From Actinotalea lenta (GTDB taxonomy: Bacteria; Actinomycetota; Actinomycetes; Actinomycetales; Cellulomonadaceae): a DNA stretch of 64,000 nt. The notes beneath the pieces are model-generated. The model was not told the origin of the DNA. It saw nothing but the letters and a program-made list of their open reading frames with translations, and searched no databases. Position numbers and translations under genes: made by a program. The stretch covers positions 310,001 to 374,000 of the forward strand of contig NZ_JAUQYP010000001.1 of assembly GCF_030586465.1 (NCBI RefSeq), written 5' to 3'. Numbering within the stretch: the first letter of the stretch is position 1; every line of letters starts with the position of its first letter. This document shows, piece after piece, positions 17,286-26,013 of this stretch.

Positions 17286-18524
17286 GTGGGCACCATCAGG
17301 ATCGAGGCCGACCTGCTGGTCCCCGGGCGCGGGGACCCCGTGGGCGACGGCACCGTCCTGATCGACGACGGCCGGATCACCTACGCCGGCCCGACGACCG
17401 ATGCCCCCGCGACCACCGCCCCGGCGACCCGGGTCGCCACGGTGATGCCGGGCCTGTGGGACAGCCACGTGCACTTCATGGGCGTCCTCGACCTGGACCT
17501 CGGCAAGCTCCTGCAGGAGGCCCACTCGGTGTTCGTGGCGCGCGCGGTGCGATCCGCGGCCGACGTGCTCCAGGCCGGGTTCACCAGTGTGCGCGAGCTG
17601 GGCGGGCACGGGGTGTACCTCGCGCACGCCATCGACGAGGGGACCCTCGACGGCCCGACGATCTACGGCGCCGGATCGATCCTGAGCCCCACGGGCGGCC
17701 ACGCCGACTTCCACGGCCGCTCGCTGGCCACCCTCATGGACTACAGCGCGCACGAGGGCGCCACCCAGCTGTGCGACGGCGTGCCGGACTGCCTGCGCGC
17801 GGTCCGTCTCCAGCTGCGCAAGAACGCCCGGGTGATCAAGGTGTGCGCGTCGGGCGGTGTGCTCAGCGAGGTCGACCACCCCGTCCACCAGCAGTTCTCC
17901 GGCGAGGAGCTGCGCGCGATCGTCGAGGAGGCGGGTCGCGCGGAGCGGGCGGTCGCGGCGCACTGCCACGGCAAGCCCGGCATCATGGCGGCACTGGAGG
18001 CCGGTGTCCGCACCATCGAGCACGGCACCTATCTGGACGTCGAGGCGGCCACTGCGATGCGGGAGGCCGGCGCAGTCCTCGTCGCGACACGCTCGATCGT
18101 GGCCCGGATGACCCGTGCCGTGGACCAGGTGCCACCGTTCGCCGCCGCCAAGATCCGCGCCATCGTCGAACGCCACGCCGAGGCGATGCAGGTCGCACGC
18201 GAGGGGGGCGTGGCCGTCGCCGCAGGGACCGACTTCGCCACCGTGGGGCCGACCACCCTGGCGCCGCTGGGCCGCAACGGCGAGGAGCTCGAGCACCTGG
18301 TCGCCGCCGGGTACACGCCGCTCGAGGCGATCGAGGCCGCCACCGCGAACGCGCCCGCCACGCTGGGCGCGCAGGCACCGCGATCCGGCCTGCTCGCCGC
18401 GGGGTACGACGCCGACGTCATCGCCGTGGACGGCGACCCCACCGCGGACATCGCGCTGCTCGCCGACCCGGTCCACGTCACACACGTCTGGAAGGCGGGC
18501 CGCGCGGTCAAGGCCCCGCAGTGA
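17286..18524 (+). CDS. Metal-dependent amidohydrolase (imidazolonepropionase-like)
   Basis: The product is 412 aa, starting at GTG 17286. The PF01979 amidohydrolase barrel is complete: His61-x-His63 in DSHVHF, Lys185 in RVIKVCASGG (a likely carboxylated metal bridge), HCHG, IEHG, and Asp in AAGTDFA. The N- and C-terminal beta-sandwich parts are also present. The pattern fits the 'amidohydrolase family/Xaa-Pro dipeptidase-like' group that hydrolyses N-acyl or aryldialkyl substrates. The real substrate cannot be named. It stands alone on the plus strand. Confidence 0.85.
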   Translation: MGTIRIEADLLVPGRGDPVGDGTVLIDDGRITYAGPTTDAPATTAPATRVATVMPGLWDSHVHFMGVLDLDLGKLLQEAHSVFVARAVRSAADVLQAGFTSVRELGGHGVYLAHAIDEGTLDGPTIYGAGSILSPTGGHADFHGRSLATLMDYSAHEGATQLCDGVPDCLRAVRLQLRKNARVIKVCASGGVLSEVDHPVHQQFSGEELRAIVEEAGRAERAVAAHCHGKPGIMAALEAGVRTIEHGTYLDVEAATAMREAGAVLVATRSIVARMTRAVDQVPPFAAAKIRAIVERHAEAMQVAREGGVAVAAGTDFATVGPTTLAPLGRNGEELEHLVAAGYTPLEAIEAATANAPATLGAQAPRSGLLAAGYDADVIAVDGDPTADIALLADPVHVTHVWKAGRAVKAPQ

Positions 18525-18549
18525 GCTCCGACGGGGCCCGCCGCGCACC

Positions 18550-18969
18550 TCATCCGCAGGACCGGGTGAGCTGTTGCCAGTCCTGGCTCAACCACGCGGC
18601 CGGAGCCCGGCCGGTGGGGCCGGCCGCCAGACAGAACGTCTCGGTGCCGGCGGACAGCAGCACGACGTCGACGTCGGTGACCGGCTCCCATCCCGCGCCG
18701 ATCAGCGCGCCGACGTCCCTGGTGAACGTGCCGTGCCGGTCATGGTAGGTCTCCTGGGCCGTGGCGGCGGCGGCCAGCGCCTCGCTCACGGAGGACGACG
18801 TCGCCCCGGCGCTGCGCGCATCCGCTGACGTCCACGCGGCGACGCCGAACGAGCCGAGCACCAGCGCGGCCGCGACGGCGGAGGTCACCCCCAGCCCGTG
18901 GCCGCGCCGGCCCCGCGGACGTCCGCCCACGTGGGGCGCAGGCTCAGCGGGATGGGCGATCACCGTCAT
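18550..18969 (-). CDS. Pilin-like membrane-anchored small protein
   Basis: The product is 139 aa; AGGAGG lies 7 bases before ATG 18969. The layout is a short Arg/Gly-rich cytoplasmic segment, one helix (VTSAVAAALVLGSFGVAAWT), then a soluble domain beginning with a helix (SVSEALAAAATAQETYHDRHGTFTRD), two cysteines and short strands. This is like the soluble part of type IV pilins and pseudopilins, where the helix is followed by a 'Y...G.YT' motif. There is no prepilin peptidase site of classical form. No pilus genes are adjacent. Confidence 0.65.
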   Translation of the reverse strand: MTVIAHPAEPAPHVGGRPRGRRGHGLGVTSAVAAALVLGSFGVAAWTSADARSAGATSSSVSEALAAAATAQETYHDRHGTFTRDVGALIGAGWEPVTDVDVVLLSAGTETFCLAAGPTGRAPAAWLSQDWQQLTRSCG

Positions 18970-19115
18970 CGCGCCACCTCCTCGCCCGTCCCACCAGTCC
19001 GATCGGCGGCGCGCGGCGGCTATCAAGGGTTTCTCCGGCGTCCTTGCTGGTCAACCCGGCCCGCGGCGCGCCATAGTGGGCACCAACCGGACACCGTCCG
19101 GCCGTCACGGGGGGC

Positions 19116-20378
19116 GTGTCACGGGAAGGGGCCCGCGGCTCGGCGCGACGACGATCCCAGTGGGTACCGATGCGACGCTCCAGGCCGGCTGCGCCCGAGG
19201 CGCTGCGTGACCGGGCCCTCGCCCGGACGGTCACGGTGCACCCCTGGCTCGCCGCCGGCGCCACGGTCGCCGGGCTCGCCATCTGCTGGGGCCTCGTGTG
19301 GGTCACCGGAGGCAGCGAGCGCGCCTTCACGCACACCTTCTACGTCCCGATCGTGTTCGCAGCGGTGCGGTTCGGCCTGCGCGGGACCGCAGTCACATCG
19401 ATGGTCGCTGCGACGCTCGCCGGTCCGCTGATGCCCCTCAGCACGGTCTCCGGAGAGGCGCAGTCGACGCAGGCCTGGCTGACCCGCGCCGTGATGTACT
19501 TCGCCGTCGGCACCCTGGTCACCTTCACGGTCGAGGGGCGCCGCCGCGCTGCCGAGCGCCAGCTCGCGCGGGACGTGCGCGAGACCCTGGCGCCCGCGGC
19601 AGCGCGCCCGGTCGACTCCTCCCTGGTGCCGCAGGTCCGCACCGTCCTGGAGACCTCGGCGTTCCACATCGTGTACCAGCCGATCTACGCCCTGCGCACC
19701 GGCGAGCTGCTCGGCGTCGAGGCGTTGACCCGGGTGGACGTCGCACCGTACCGGCCACCGGACCGCTGGTTCGCGGCCGCACGCGAGGCCGGTCTGGGGA
19801 CGGAGCTGGAGCTCGCAGCCGTGCGGGCGGCCGTGGCCGGGGCGTCCTCGCTCCCGGACGACATCGACCTCGCCGTCAACGTCTCTCCCGGCACGGTCGC
19901 CGACCCGCGGCTGCTCGAGCTCCTCACCGGTACCGGTCGCCCGCTCGTGCTCGAGATCACCGAGCACGCGGGGATCGAGGACTACGACGTGCTCGCCGGC
20001 CGGATCGACGCCCTGCGTCAGGCCGGTGCCCGCATCGCCGTCGACGACGCCGGGGCCGGGATCGCGAGCTTGCGGCACATCGTCCAGCTCGCCCCGAGCG
20101 TCATCAAGCTCGACATCTCGCTCGCTCAGGGCGTGGCCACCAGTCCGCTGCGTCGCGCGCTCGCAGGCTCGCTGATCGAGTTCGCAGAGCAGACGGGCGC
20201 CGAGCTCCTCGTGGAGGGCATCGAGACCGGCGAGGACCTGGTCACGTGGACGAGTCTCGGCGCGCACTCCGTGCAGGGATACCTCGTGGGCCGCCCGTCG
20301 CCACTGCCCGTCCCGCAGATCTCGATGGCGATCGCCCGCGGCGTGGCAGCGGTCAGCCGGGCGGGACGACGCGCCTGA
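19116..20378 (+). CDS. Membrane EAL-domain protein, predicted c-di-GMP phosphodiesterase
   Basis: The product is 420 aa from GTG 19116 (ATG 19170 is an alternative). Residues ~45-150 hold three or four membrane helices with short loops. Residues ~170-400 are an EAL domain with GVEALTRV, NVSPGT, EITEHAGIED, VDDAGAGIASL (variant of DDFGTG), VIKLDIS, EGIET and VQGYLVGRP. All metal- and general-base residues usually required (Glu, Asn, Glu, Asp-Asp, Lys, Glu, Gln) are visible, so activity is likely. No GGDEF domain. It is divergent from the pilin-like gene. Confidence 0.87.
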   Translation: MSREGARGSARRRSQWVPMRRSRPAAPEALRDRALARTVTVHPWLAAGATVAGLAICWGLVWVTGGSERAFTHTFYVPIVFAAVRFGLRGTAVTSMVAATLAGPLMPLSTVSGEAQSTQAWLTRAVMYFAVGTLVTFTVEGRRRAAERQLARDVRETLAPAAARPVDSSLVPQVRTVLETSAFHIVYQPIYALRTGELLGVEALTRVDVAPYRPPDRWFAAAREAGLGTELELAAVRAAVAGASSLPDDIDLAVNVSPGTVADPRLLELLTGTGRPLVLEITEHAGIEDYDVLAGRIDALRQAGARIAVDDAGAGIASLRHIVQLAPSVIKLDISLAQGVATSPLRRALAGSLIEFAEQTGAELLVEGIETGEDLVTWTSLGAHSVQGYLVGRPSPLPVPQISMAIARGVAAVSRAGRRA

Positions 20379-20409
20379 CGCCCGTCGGCCCCCGGCGTAC
20401 CCTCGCCGC

Positions 20410-21339
20410 GTGGCACCGGAGTGGAGCCCGCAGCGCCGGATCACCCCCGAGCTCGCAGCGGACGTGATCGCAGCGCAGTTCCCGGAGCTGGCCGATCAGG
20501 ACGTCCGGGCGTTCGACGCGGGGTGGGACAACGCCGTCCTCGCGGTCGGCGAACGCTGGCTGTTCCGCTTCGTGCATCGCGAGATCGCGGTCGACGGCTC
20601 CCGGCGCGAGCTCGCCGTGCTGTCGCGCATCAGCGAGCTACCGCTCCCGATCCCGCGCCCTCGGTTCGTCGGGCGACCGACGCCCGAGGTCCCGTGGCCG
20701 TTCTGGGGCGCCGAACGACTGCCGGGGACCGAGCTGGCCGCCTCGGGCCTGGCAGACCGCGCGGAGGTCGCCGCCGCCCTCGGCGGGTTCCTGCGTGAGC
20801 TGCACGACCCGGCCCGGCTCGCGCAGGTGGGAGCTGGGGCGCTTCCCGTGGACCCGATCGGCCGCGCGGACCCGGCCCGGCAGGCGCTGCGCGCCGAGCA
20901 GCGCCTCACCTCGATCGCCCGCGGCGCGGACGACACCGACGTCCGGGACCGGGCCGACGACCTGCTCGTCCGGTCCGCGCCGCTGCGCCGGGCCGCCTTA
21001 CGCCTCGCACCCGGCCGGGGCCGCGTTCTCGTGCACGGGGACCTGCACGGGCGACATGTCCTGGTGGAGGGCTCGTCGCCGACCGGCGTGATCGACTGGG
21101 GGGACACCGCGGTGTCCGACCCGGCGGTCGACCTCATGGTGGCGTGGGCCTCGTTCGGTCCCGCCGACCGCGCGGTGTTCTGGGAGGCCTACGGGCGCGA
21201 CGACGCCGGCCGTCGGCTACGGGCCCGGGCCACCGCGCTGAACGTGTGCTCGGCGCTGGCGGAGCAGGCCGCGGCCGACGGCCGGGTCGAGATCGCAGCA
21301 GAGGCGTTCGCCGGAGCGGCGCGCGCCTGCGACGACTGA
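20410..21339 (+). CDS. Aminoglycoside phosphotransferase-family kinase (APH)
   Basis: The product is 309 aa from GTG 20410. It has the APH fold (PF01636): a Gly-poor N-lobe with WDNAVLAVGERWLFRF, then the catalytic loop VHGDLHGRHVLV (Asp as base) and the metal-binding VIDWGDTAVSDPAVDL. Family members phosphorylate antibiotics, choline, homoserine or macrolides; nothing here fixes the substrate, so it should not be called a resistance gene. It follows the EAL gene by 31 bases. Confidence 0.87.
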   Translation: MAPEWSPQRRITPELAADVIAAQFPELADQDVRAFDAGWDNAVLAVGERWLFRFVHREIAVDGSRRELAVLSRISELPLPIPRPRFVGRPTPEVPWPFWGAERLPGTELAASGLADRAEVAAALGGFLRELHDPARLAQVGAGALPVDPIGRADPARQALRAEQRLTSIARGADDTDVRDRADDLLVRSAPLRRAALRLAPGRGRVLVHGDLHGRHVLVEGSSPTGVIDWGDTAVSDPAVDLMVAWASFGPADRAVFWEAYGRDDAGRRLRARATALNVCSALAEQAAADGRVEIAAEAFAGAARACDD

Positions 21340-21344
21340 GCTGC

Positions 21345-21623
21345 TCAGCCCTGGGGGGCGAGCATGAAGCCGGTGCCGCCCTCGGCGGGCGCCACGTCGA
21401 GCTGCTGGTCGGAGAGCATCGTCGCGGTGGTCGGCTCGACGAACACACGCGCGCCCTCGGCCTCGATCAGCTCGTCGCCCTCGACCGGGGCGGTGACGAG
21501 CGACAGGTCGAAGGTGCCCTGCTGGGACGACTCGGCGATGCGCATCCCGCCCTCGGCCGGCAGGCCTGCCCGCTCGGTGAGGTCGTGGACCGCGTGGGAA
21601 GCGTTCTCGGTCAGGGTGAGCAT
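21345..21623 (-). CDS. HesB/IscA-like protein lacking the cluster cysteines
   Basis: The product is 92 aa; AAGGAG lies 8 bases before ATG 21623. It has the A-type Fe-S carrier fold: MLTLTENASHAVHDLTERAG, GMRIAES, DEVIEAEGARVFVEP-like and a final GTGFMLAPQG. True IscA/ErpA proteins have Cys in the middle and Cys-x-Cys at the C-terminus; this protein has no cysteine at all. It cannot bind a cluster in the known way. The role is unknown. Confidence 0.82.
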   Translation of the reverse strand: MLTLTENASHAVHDLTERAGLPAEGGMRIAESSQQGTFDLSLVTAPVEGDELIEAEGARVFVEPTTATMLSDQQLDVAPAEGGTGFMLAPQG

Positions 21624-21767
21624 GTGGGGACTCCTTGTCCGGGGTGCAGCACGCACGGTGCAGCGTGGTGGCACGTTCGGCGTGCCCGGTCGGATCCACC
21701 GTCACCCCGGTCGCTGGATGGGACAACCGGGTACCCGGGATCGTCCACCCAGCGGACACGGTGCGTG

Positions 21768-23075
21768 TCAGCGATCGGGACGACCCTCCTCGGCGGAGTG
21801 CGGCGGCCGCAGGCCCTCCGCATGGTGCTCCCGTTCGGCGATCACCCGGTCCCCCGGTCCGCTGAAGGCCTTGGACCTCGCGACGGCCGACAGGCTGCCC
21901 GTGAACAGCCCCGAGTCGCGTCCACCGTCCACCAGGACCGTCTCCTGGCCGGCGGGACGCGTGCGCAGCGGCTCGGAGGCCGGCTCGACGGTCGCGACCA
22001 CCTGCTCCTGCGGCGCGGACGCCGACTCCCACCGGGTCCGCGGCAACCCCTCCGGGTGCTCGCGCTGCAGCCAGGCCACCAGACCCTCGCGCACGGCGCA
22101 CCGCAGGTCCCACAACGTGGGCGCGTCGGTGGCCGAGGCCAGGGCGCGGACCCGGACGCGCCCCTCCACGGCATCCGTGACCTGGAGGACCCCCACCCGG
22201 TGGTCCCACAGCTCACTGGCCTGGAGCAGCCGCATCAGCTCGGCGCGCATCCGGCCCACGGGGACGTTCCAATCCACGTCCAGCTCGACCGTGCCCAGCA
22301 GGTCCGCCGCGCGGCGGGTCCAGTTCTCGAAGGGTGTCGTGGCGAAGTACGTCGACGGGAGGATGAGACGGCGGTCGTCCCAGACGTGCACCACGACGTA
22401 GGTCATGGTGATCTCCTCGATCCGACCCCACACGCCGTCCACCACGACCACGTCATCCAGGCGGATCGCATCGGTGAAGGCCAGCTGGATGCCCGCGAAG
22501 ACGTTGGACAGCGACGTCTGCGCGGCAAGGCCGGCCACCACCGAGACGAGCCCGGCGGAGGCGAGCAACCCGGCGCCCACGGTGCGGGCCTCGCGGAAGG
22601 TCAGGAGGGCGGCCGACACCGCCGCGACCACCAGGACCAGGACGGTGAGCCGTCGGGCGACGCTGATCTGGGTCCGCACCCGCCGCACGTGCCGGTCGTC
22701 GCCGCCCGTGCGGTACCTGGCCAGAGCGGCGTCCTCGGCGACGAACATCAGCGCCCCGACGAGCCACGCCCCGGCCAGGATCGCCGCGATCTGCAGCCCG
22801 TGCTGGACCCAGGTCATCCAGTCCGGCTGTGGGGCGCTGGGGGTGACGATCAGCAACGCGATCCAGACGAGCACGATGACCAGGACCGTGCGAAGCGGGC
22901 GGCGGGCGCGGCGGGCCAGGTTCTCCGCGAGCCAGGTGCGCCGACCCGCGGCCCGGGTGACCGCGGCGAGCACCTCCGCCAGCACCAGGGCGACGATCAA
23001 GGCGATCGCGACGGCGAGCACGACGGCGACGCCGCTGGTCGACGGGGGAGTCGTGTCGGCAGCGAGAGGGATCAC
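21768..23075 (-). CDS. MscS-family mechanosensitive ion channel
   Basis: The product is 435 aa from GTG 23075. Four N-terminal membrane segments (GVAVVLAVAIALIVALVLAE, TVLVIVLVWIALLIV, GLQIAAILAGAWLVGALMFV, LTVLVLVVAAVSAALL) precede the pore helix GAGLLASAGLVSVVAGLAAQTSLSNVFAGIQLAFTDAIR and the beta domain (DDVVVVDGVWGRIEEITMTYVVV). The C-terminal ~90 residues extend past the usual MscS cage as a charged, likely disordered tail. It releases osmolytes under hypo-osmotic shock. Confidence 0.9.
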   Translation of the reverse strand: MIPLAADTTPPSTSGVAVVLAVAIALIVALVLAEVLAAVTRAAGRRTWLAENLARRARRPLRTVLVIVLVWIALLIVTPSAPQPDWMTWVQHGLQIAAILAGAWLVGALMFVAEDAALARYRTGGDDRHVRRVRTQISVARRLTVLVLVVAAVSAALLTFREARTVGAGLLASAGLVSVVAGLAAQTSLSNVFAGIQLAFTDAIRLDDVVVVDGVWGRIEEITMTYVVVHVWDDRRLILPSTYFATTPFENWTRRAADLLGTVELDVDWNVPVGRMRAELMRLLQASELWDHRVGVLQVTDAVEGRVRVRALASATDAPTLWDLRCAVREGLVAWLQREHPEGLPRTRWESASAPQEQVVATVEPASEPLRTRPAGQETVLVDGGRDSGLFTGSLSAVARSKAFSGPGDRVIAEREHHAEGLRPPHSAEEGRPDR

Positions 23076-23190
23076 CCGTTCAGGCTAGGCCCGGGGCGGC
23101 ACGTCGGCTCCCCGTGCCCCGCCGGAGCTTCACCGGCTCGACGCAGGGCGGCCACCCGATCCCCTCGGGGCACGTGGATAGGGTCTGCCC

Positions 23191-24174
23191 ATGACATGGA
23201 TGGTCACCGGCGGTGCCGGCTACATCGGGTCCCACGTGGTGCAGGCGTTCCGCGAGGCCGGGATGGGCGTCGTGGTCCTCGACGACCTGTCCAGCGGCCA
23301 CCGGGAGTTCGTCCCGGGCGACGTGCCCTTCGTGCGGGGCTCGGTGCTGGACGAGGGCCTGGTCACCGCGGCACTGCGCGAGCACGGCTGCGAGGGAGTC
23401 GTGCACCTCGCGGGCTTCAAGTACGCCGGGGTGAGCGTGCAGCGCCCGCTGCACACGTACGCCGAGAACGTCTCGGGGACCCTCAGCCTGCTGCGCGCCA
23501 TGGCCGAGGCGGGCGTGCCGAGCATCGTGTTCTCCTCGTCCGCGGCCGTCTACGGCACCCCGAGCACGGACCTGGTGACCGAGGAGACCCCGACCGCGCC
23601 GGAGTCGCCCTACGGCGAGTCCAAGCTGGTGTGCGAGTGGATCCTGCGCGACCAGGCGCGTGCCACGGCCGACAGCCCCGTGCCGCTCCGGCAGACCTGT
23701 CTGCGCTACTTCAACGTGGTGGGCTCGGGCAGCCCCGAGCTGTACGACACCAGCCCGCACAACCTCTTCCCGCTGGTCCTGGACGCCCTCGTGGCAGGTC
23801 GGCGACCCAAGGTCTTCGGCACCGACTACCCGACGCCGGACGGCTCCTGCGTCCGTGACTACATCCACGTCGCGGACCTCGCCGCGAGCCACGTCTCGGC
23901 GGCTCGGGCGCTGGCCGGGGGGCGTTCGCTCGAGCCGGTCTACAACCTCGGCAGCGGCACCGGGTCCTCGGTGCTCGAGATCATGGCCGCGATGTCGGAG
24001 GGGACGGGGATCGCCTTCGAGCCCGAGATCGCCCCGCGCAGGGCGGGCGACCCGGCCAGGATCGTCGCGTCGGGCGAGCTCGCCGCGCGCGACCTGGGCT
24101 GGCGGATGACGCACGACCTGACCGACATGGTCGCCACCGCCTGGCGCGCCAGGTCGGCCGCCGCCGAGTCCTGA
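23191..24174 (+). CDS. galE: UDP-glucose 4-epimerase
   Basis: The product is 327 aa from ATG 23191. Extended SDR: GGAGYIGSHV (NAD binding), DDLSSGH, HLAGFKYAGVS, SSSAAVYG and the catalytic YGESK. Length and motifs match GalE, which interconverts UDP-glucose and UDP-galactose for the Leloir pathway and surface polysaccharides. No other gal genes are adjacent. It is convergent with the next gene, with 7 bases between stops. Confidence 0.9.
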   Translation: MTWMVTGGAGYIGSHVVQAFREAGMGVVVLDDLSSGHREFVPGDVPFVRGSVLDEGLVTAALREHGCEGVVHLAGFKYAGVSVQRPLHTYAENVSGTLSLLRAMAEAGVPSIVFSSSAAVYGTPSTDLVTEETPTAPESPYGESKLVCEWILRDQARATADSPVPLRQTCLRYFNVVGSGSPELYDTSPHNLFPLVLDALVAGRRPKVFGTDYPTPDGSCVRDYIHVADLAASHVSAARALAGGRSLEPVYNLGSGTGSSVLEIMAAMSEGTGIAFEPEIAPRRAGDPARIVASGELAARDLGWRMTHDLTDMVATAWRARSAAAES

Positions 24175-24181
24175 CGGCGCG

Positions 24182-25108
24182 TCAGCCGACGGTCCGCGGG
24201 ACCGGCCGCACTGCACGCAGCTCGGCCAGCCGCCCTGCGGCCTCGTGCAGCACCCGCTCGTCGCCGGCGTACACACCGTCCGGCCGCGGCCAGTGCAGCA
24301 CGAGGTCCGTGAACCCGAGGCCTGCGGCCCGCTCGACCGCCTCGGTGAGGACGCCCACCGAGCTCAGCGAGTAGACCGGGGCCCCGTCGACGCTGAGGTA
24401 TCGGTCCACGTCGCCCGGCGCGCGACCGGCCGCCACGACCGCACGGTCGAACCGCTCGACGAGCCGCTCGAGCCCGGCCCACCACCGCTCCTGGTCCGCG
24501 GCGGACCCCGTCTCCTCGAGCCCGGCCAGGGACGGGCCGTACGTGCCCCAGCCCTGCCCGTACCTGGCGGCGGTCGCCATGGCCCGCGGACCGTTCGCCG
24601 CCACGACGAACGGCACGCGCGGCTGCTGGACGCAGCCGGGCAGCATCCGGGCGCCGTGCGCCTGGTACCAGCTGCCCTCGTGGTCGGTCACCGGCTGGCT
24701 GAGCAGGCGGTCCATGAGGTGGCAGAACTCCTCGAAGCGCTCCGCACGCTCAGCCGGCGAGACGGCCGCGCCGAGCACGTCCGCGTCGAACCCGGAGCCA
24801 CCGGCACCCAGTCCCAGGAGCAGCCGCCCCGCGCTGACGTCGTCCAGGCCCATGATGTCCTTGGCGAACGGCACCGGGTGCCGGAAGTTTGGGGAGGCCA
24901 CCCAGGTCCCCAGGCGGATCCGCTCGGTCACCACCGCCGCGGCCGTCAGGAGCGGCACGGTGGCCAGCCAGGGTCCGTCGGCCAGCGAGCGCCACGCGAG
25001 GTGGTCGTAGGTCCACGCGTGGTCGAACCCCCACTCCTCGGCGGCCCGCCACCGCGGCTCGACGTCGACCCAGCGATGTTCCGGCAGGAGCACGATCCCG
25101 ATGCGCAC
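24182..25108 (-). CDS. LLM-class (luciferase-like) flavin oxidoreductase
   Basis: The product is 308 aa. The TIM-barrel starts MRIGIVLLPEHRW, with AEEWGFDHAWTYDHLAW, TERIRLGTWVASPNFRHPVPFAKDIMGLDDVSAGRLLLGLGAG and FVVAANGPRAMATAARYG. It fits PF00296, most likely the actinobacterial F420-dependent branch. The substrate is unknown. Confidence 0.86.
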   Translation of the reverse strand: MRIGIVLLPEHRWVDVEPRWRAAEEWGFDHAWTYDHLAWRSLADGPWLATVPLLTAAAVVTERIRLGTWVASPNFRHPVPFAKDIMGLDDVSAGRLLLGLGAGGSGFDADVLGAAVSPAERAERFEEFCHLMDRLLSQPVTDHEGSWYQAHGARMLPGCVQQPRVPFVVAANGPRAMATAARYGQGWGTYGPSLAGLEETGSAADQERWWAGLERLVERFDRAVVAAGRAPGDVDRYLSVDGAPVYSLSSVGVLTEAVERAAGLGFTDLVLHWPRPDGVYAGDERVLHEAAGRLAELRAVRPVPRTVG

Positions 25109-25117
25109 GCCCGCAGG

Positions 25118-25462
25118 CTAGCCCCAGCCGAGCTCGTGGAGGCGTTCGTCGTCGATGCCGAAGTGGTGCGCGACCTCGTGCAGCACGGTCACCGCCACCT
25201 CCTCCACGACCTCCCGCACCGACTCGCAGACCGCGAGCGTGGGGTGGCGGAACACCGTGATCCGGTCCGGCAGGGAGCCCGCGGCCCACCACGAGTCCCG
25301 CTCGGTGAGAGCCACCCCCTCGTACAGACCCAGCAGGTCGGGCTCGTCGGGTGGCGGGTCGTCCTCGACCAGCACGACGACGTCGTCCATCATGGCCGCG
25401 ATGTCGTCGGGCAGCAGGTCCAGGGCGTCGCGGACGGCGTCCTCGAACGCCTCGCGGGACAT
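25118..25462 (-). CDS. Zincin-like metallopeptidase family protein
   Basis: The product is 114 aa from ATG 25462. MSREAFEDAVRDALDLLPDDIAAMMDDVVVLVED and the final HEVAHHFGIDDERLHELGWG (HExxHxxGxxD, a minimal zincin site) match PF06262. The protein is a very small cytoplasmic putative protease of unknown substrate. Its start faces the tRNA promoter. Confidence 0.88.
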   Translation of the reverse strand: MSREAFEDAVRDALDLLPDDIAAMMDDVVVLVEDDPPPDEPDLLGLYEGVALTERDSWWAAGSLPDRITVFRHPTLAVCESVREVVEEVAVTVLHEVAHHFGIDDERLHELGWG

Positions 25463-25524
25463 GTCCACCACAGCGCCATCCTCCCCCCGACACGCCGGCG
25501 GCCGAAGGTCTGTGGACCCTCTCT

Positions 25525-25553
25525 TTGGAGTTTGCCCGCGGAGACCGTATGAT
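25525..25553 (+). promoter_or_regulatory. Promoter for the tRNA-Glu/Asp/Phe cluster
   Basis: TTGGAG (25525-25530) and TATGAT (25548-25553) are separated by exactly 17 bp, 41 bp upstream of the tRNA-Glu 5' end. This matches the housekeeping sigma consensus well and is one of the best promoters in the window. Confidence 0.75.
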
Positions 25554-25594
25554 TCCCGAGGTTCTGGGAGCGCCAGCGTCCGGGGCGCCCACGG

Positions 25595-25667
25595 GCCCCC
25601 ATCGTCTAGCGGCCTAGGACCCCGCCCTTTCACGGCGGTAGCACGGGTTCGAATCCCGTTGGGGGTA
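25595..25667 (+). tRNA. tRNA-Glu (anticodon TTC)
   Basis: 73 nt. Acceptor GCCCCCA pairs with TGGGGGT (first pair G-U, normal for this tRNA), the anticodon stem CCGCC/GGCGG encloses CTTTCAC, and the T arm is GGTTCGAATCC. CCA is not encoded. Confidence 0.95.
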
Positions 25668-25695
25668 CGAACCACCTGGACCTTGTTCCATACAA

Positions 25696-25769
25696 GGCCC
25701 CGTGGCGCAGTTGGTTAGCGCGCCGCCCTGTCACGGCGGAGGTCGCGGGTTCAAGTCCCGTCGGGGTCG
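25696..25769 (+). tRNA. tRNA-Asp (anticodon GTC)
   Basis: 74 nt. Acceptor GGCCCCG/CGGGGTC with discriminator G, anticodon loop CTGTCAC in CCGCC/GGCGG, and T arm GGGTTCAAGTCCC. CCA is not encoded. Confidence 0.95.
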
Positions 25770-25803
25770 CTCGTCGGTCCGGTCACGAGCCGGACCGCGG
25801 CTC

Positions 25804-25876
25804 GGCCACTTAGCTCAGTTGGTAGAGCGTTCGACTGAAAATCGAAAGGTCGGCAGTTCGACCCTGCCAGTGGCCA
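25804..25876 (+). tRNA. tRNA-Phe (anticodon GAA)
   Basis: 73 nt. Acceptor GGCCACT/AGTGGCC with discriminator A, anticodon loop CTGAAAA in TTCGA/TCGAA, T arm with GTTCGA. It is the last tRNA of the cluster; the three are 28 and 34 nt apart. Confidence 0.95.
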
Positions 25877-25881
25877 CGTCC

Positions 25882-25914
25882 ACGCCCCGGTCCGCGCCCT
25901 GCGGTCCGGGGCGT
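25882..25914 (+). terminator. Terminator after the tRNA cluster
   Basis: ACGCCCCGG-T-CCGC and GCGG-T-CCGGGGCGT form a 14-bp stem with one T-T mismatch around a 5-base loop, five bases after tRNA-Phe. A T-rich stretch (CGTCGTCGTC) follows. Confidence 0.65.
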
Positions 25915-26013
25915 CGTCGTCCCCCTCCTCCCGGCCGTTCGAGCGGCCGATCCGGCGCGACTCGCCCGGGCTCCAGGACGAAGGGCATGCACGAGACGCC
26001 CGAGCAGGGAACA

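Noticed and set aside
20410-21339. Antibiotic resistance kinase
   Set aside because: Only the broad APH fold is visible; no specificity residues or mobile context support resistance.
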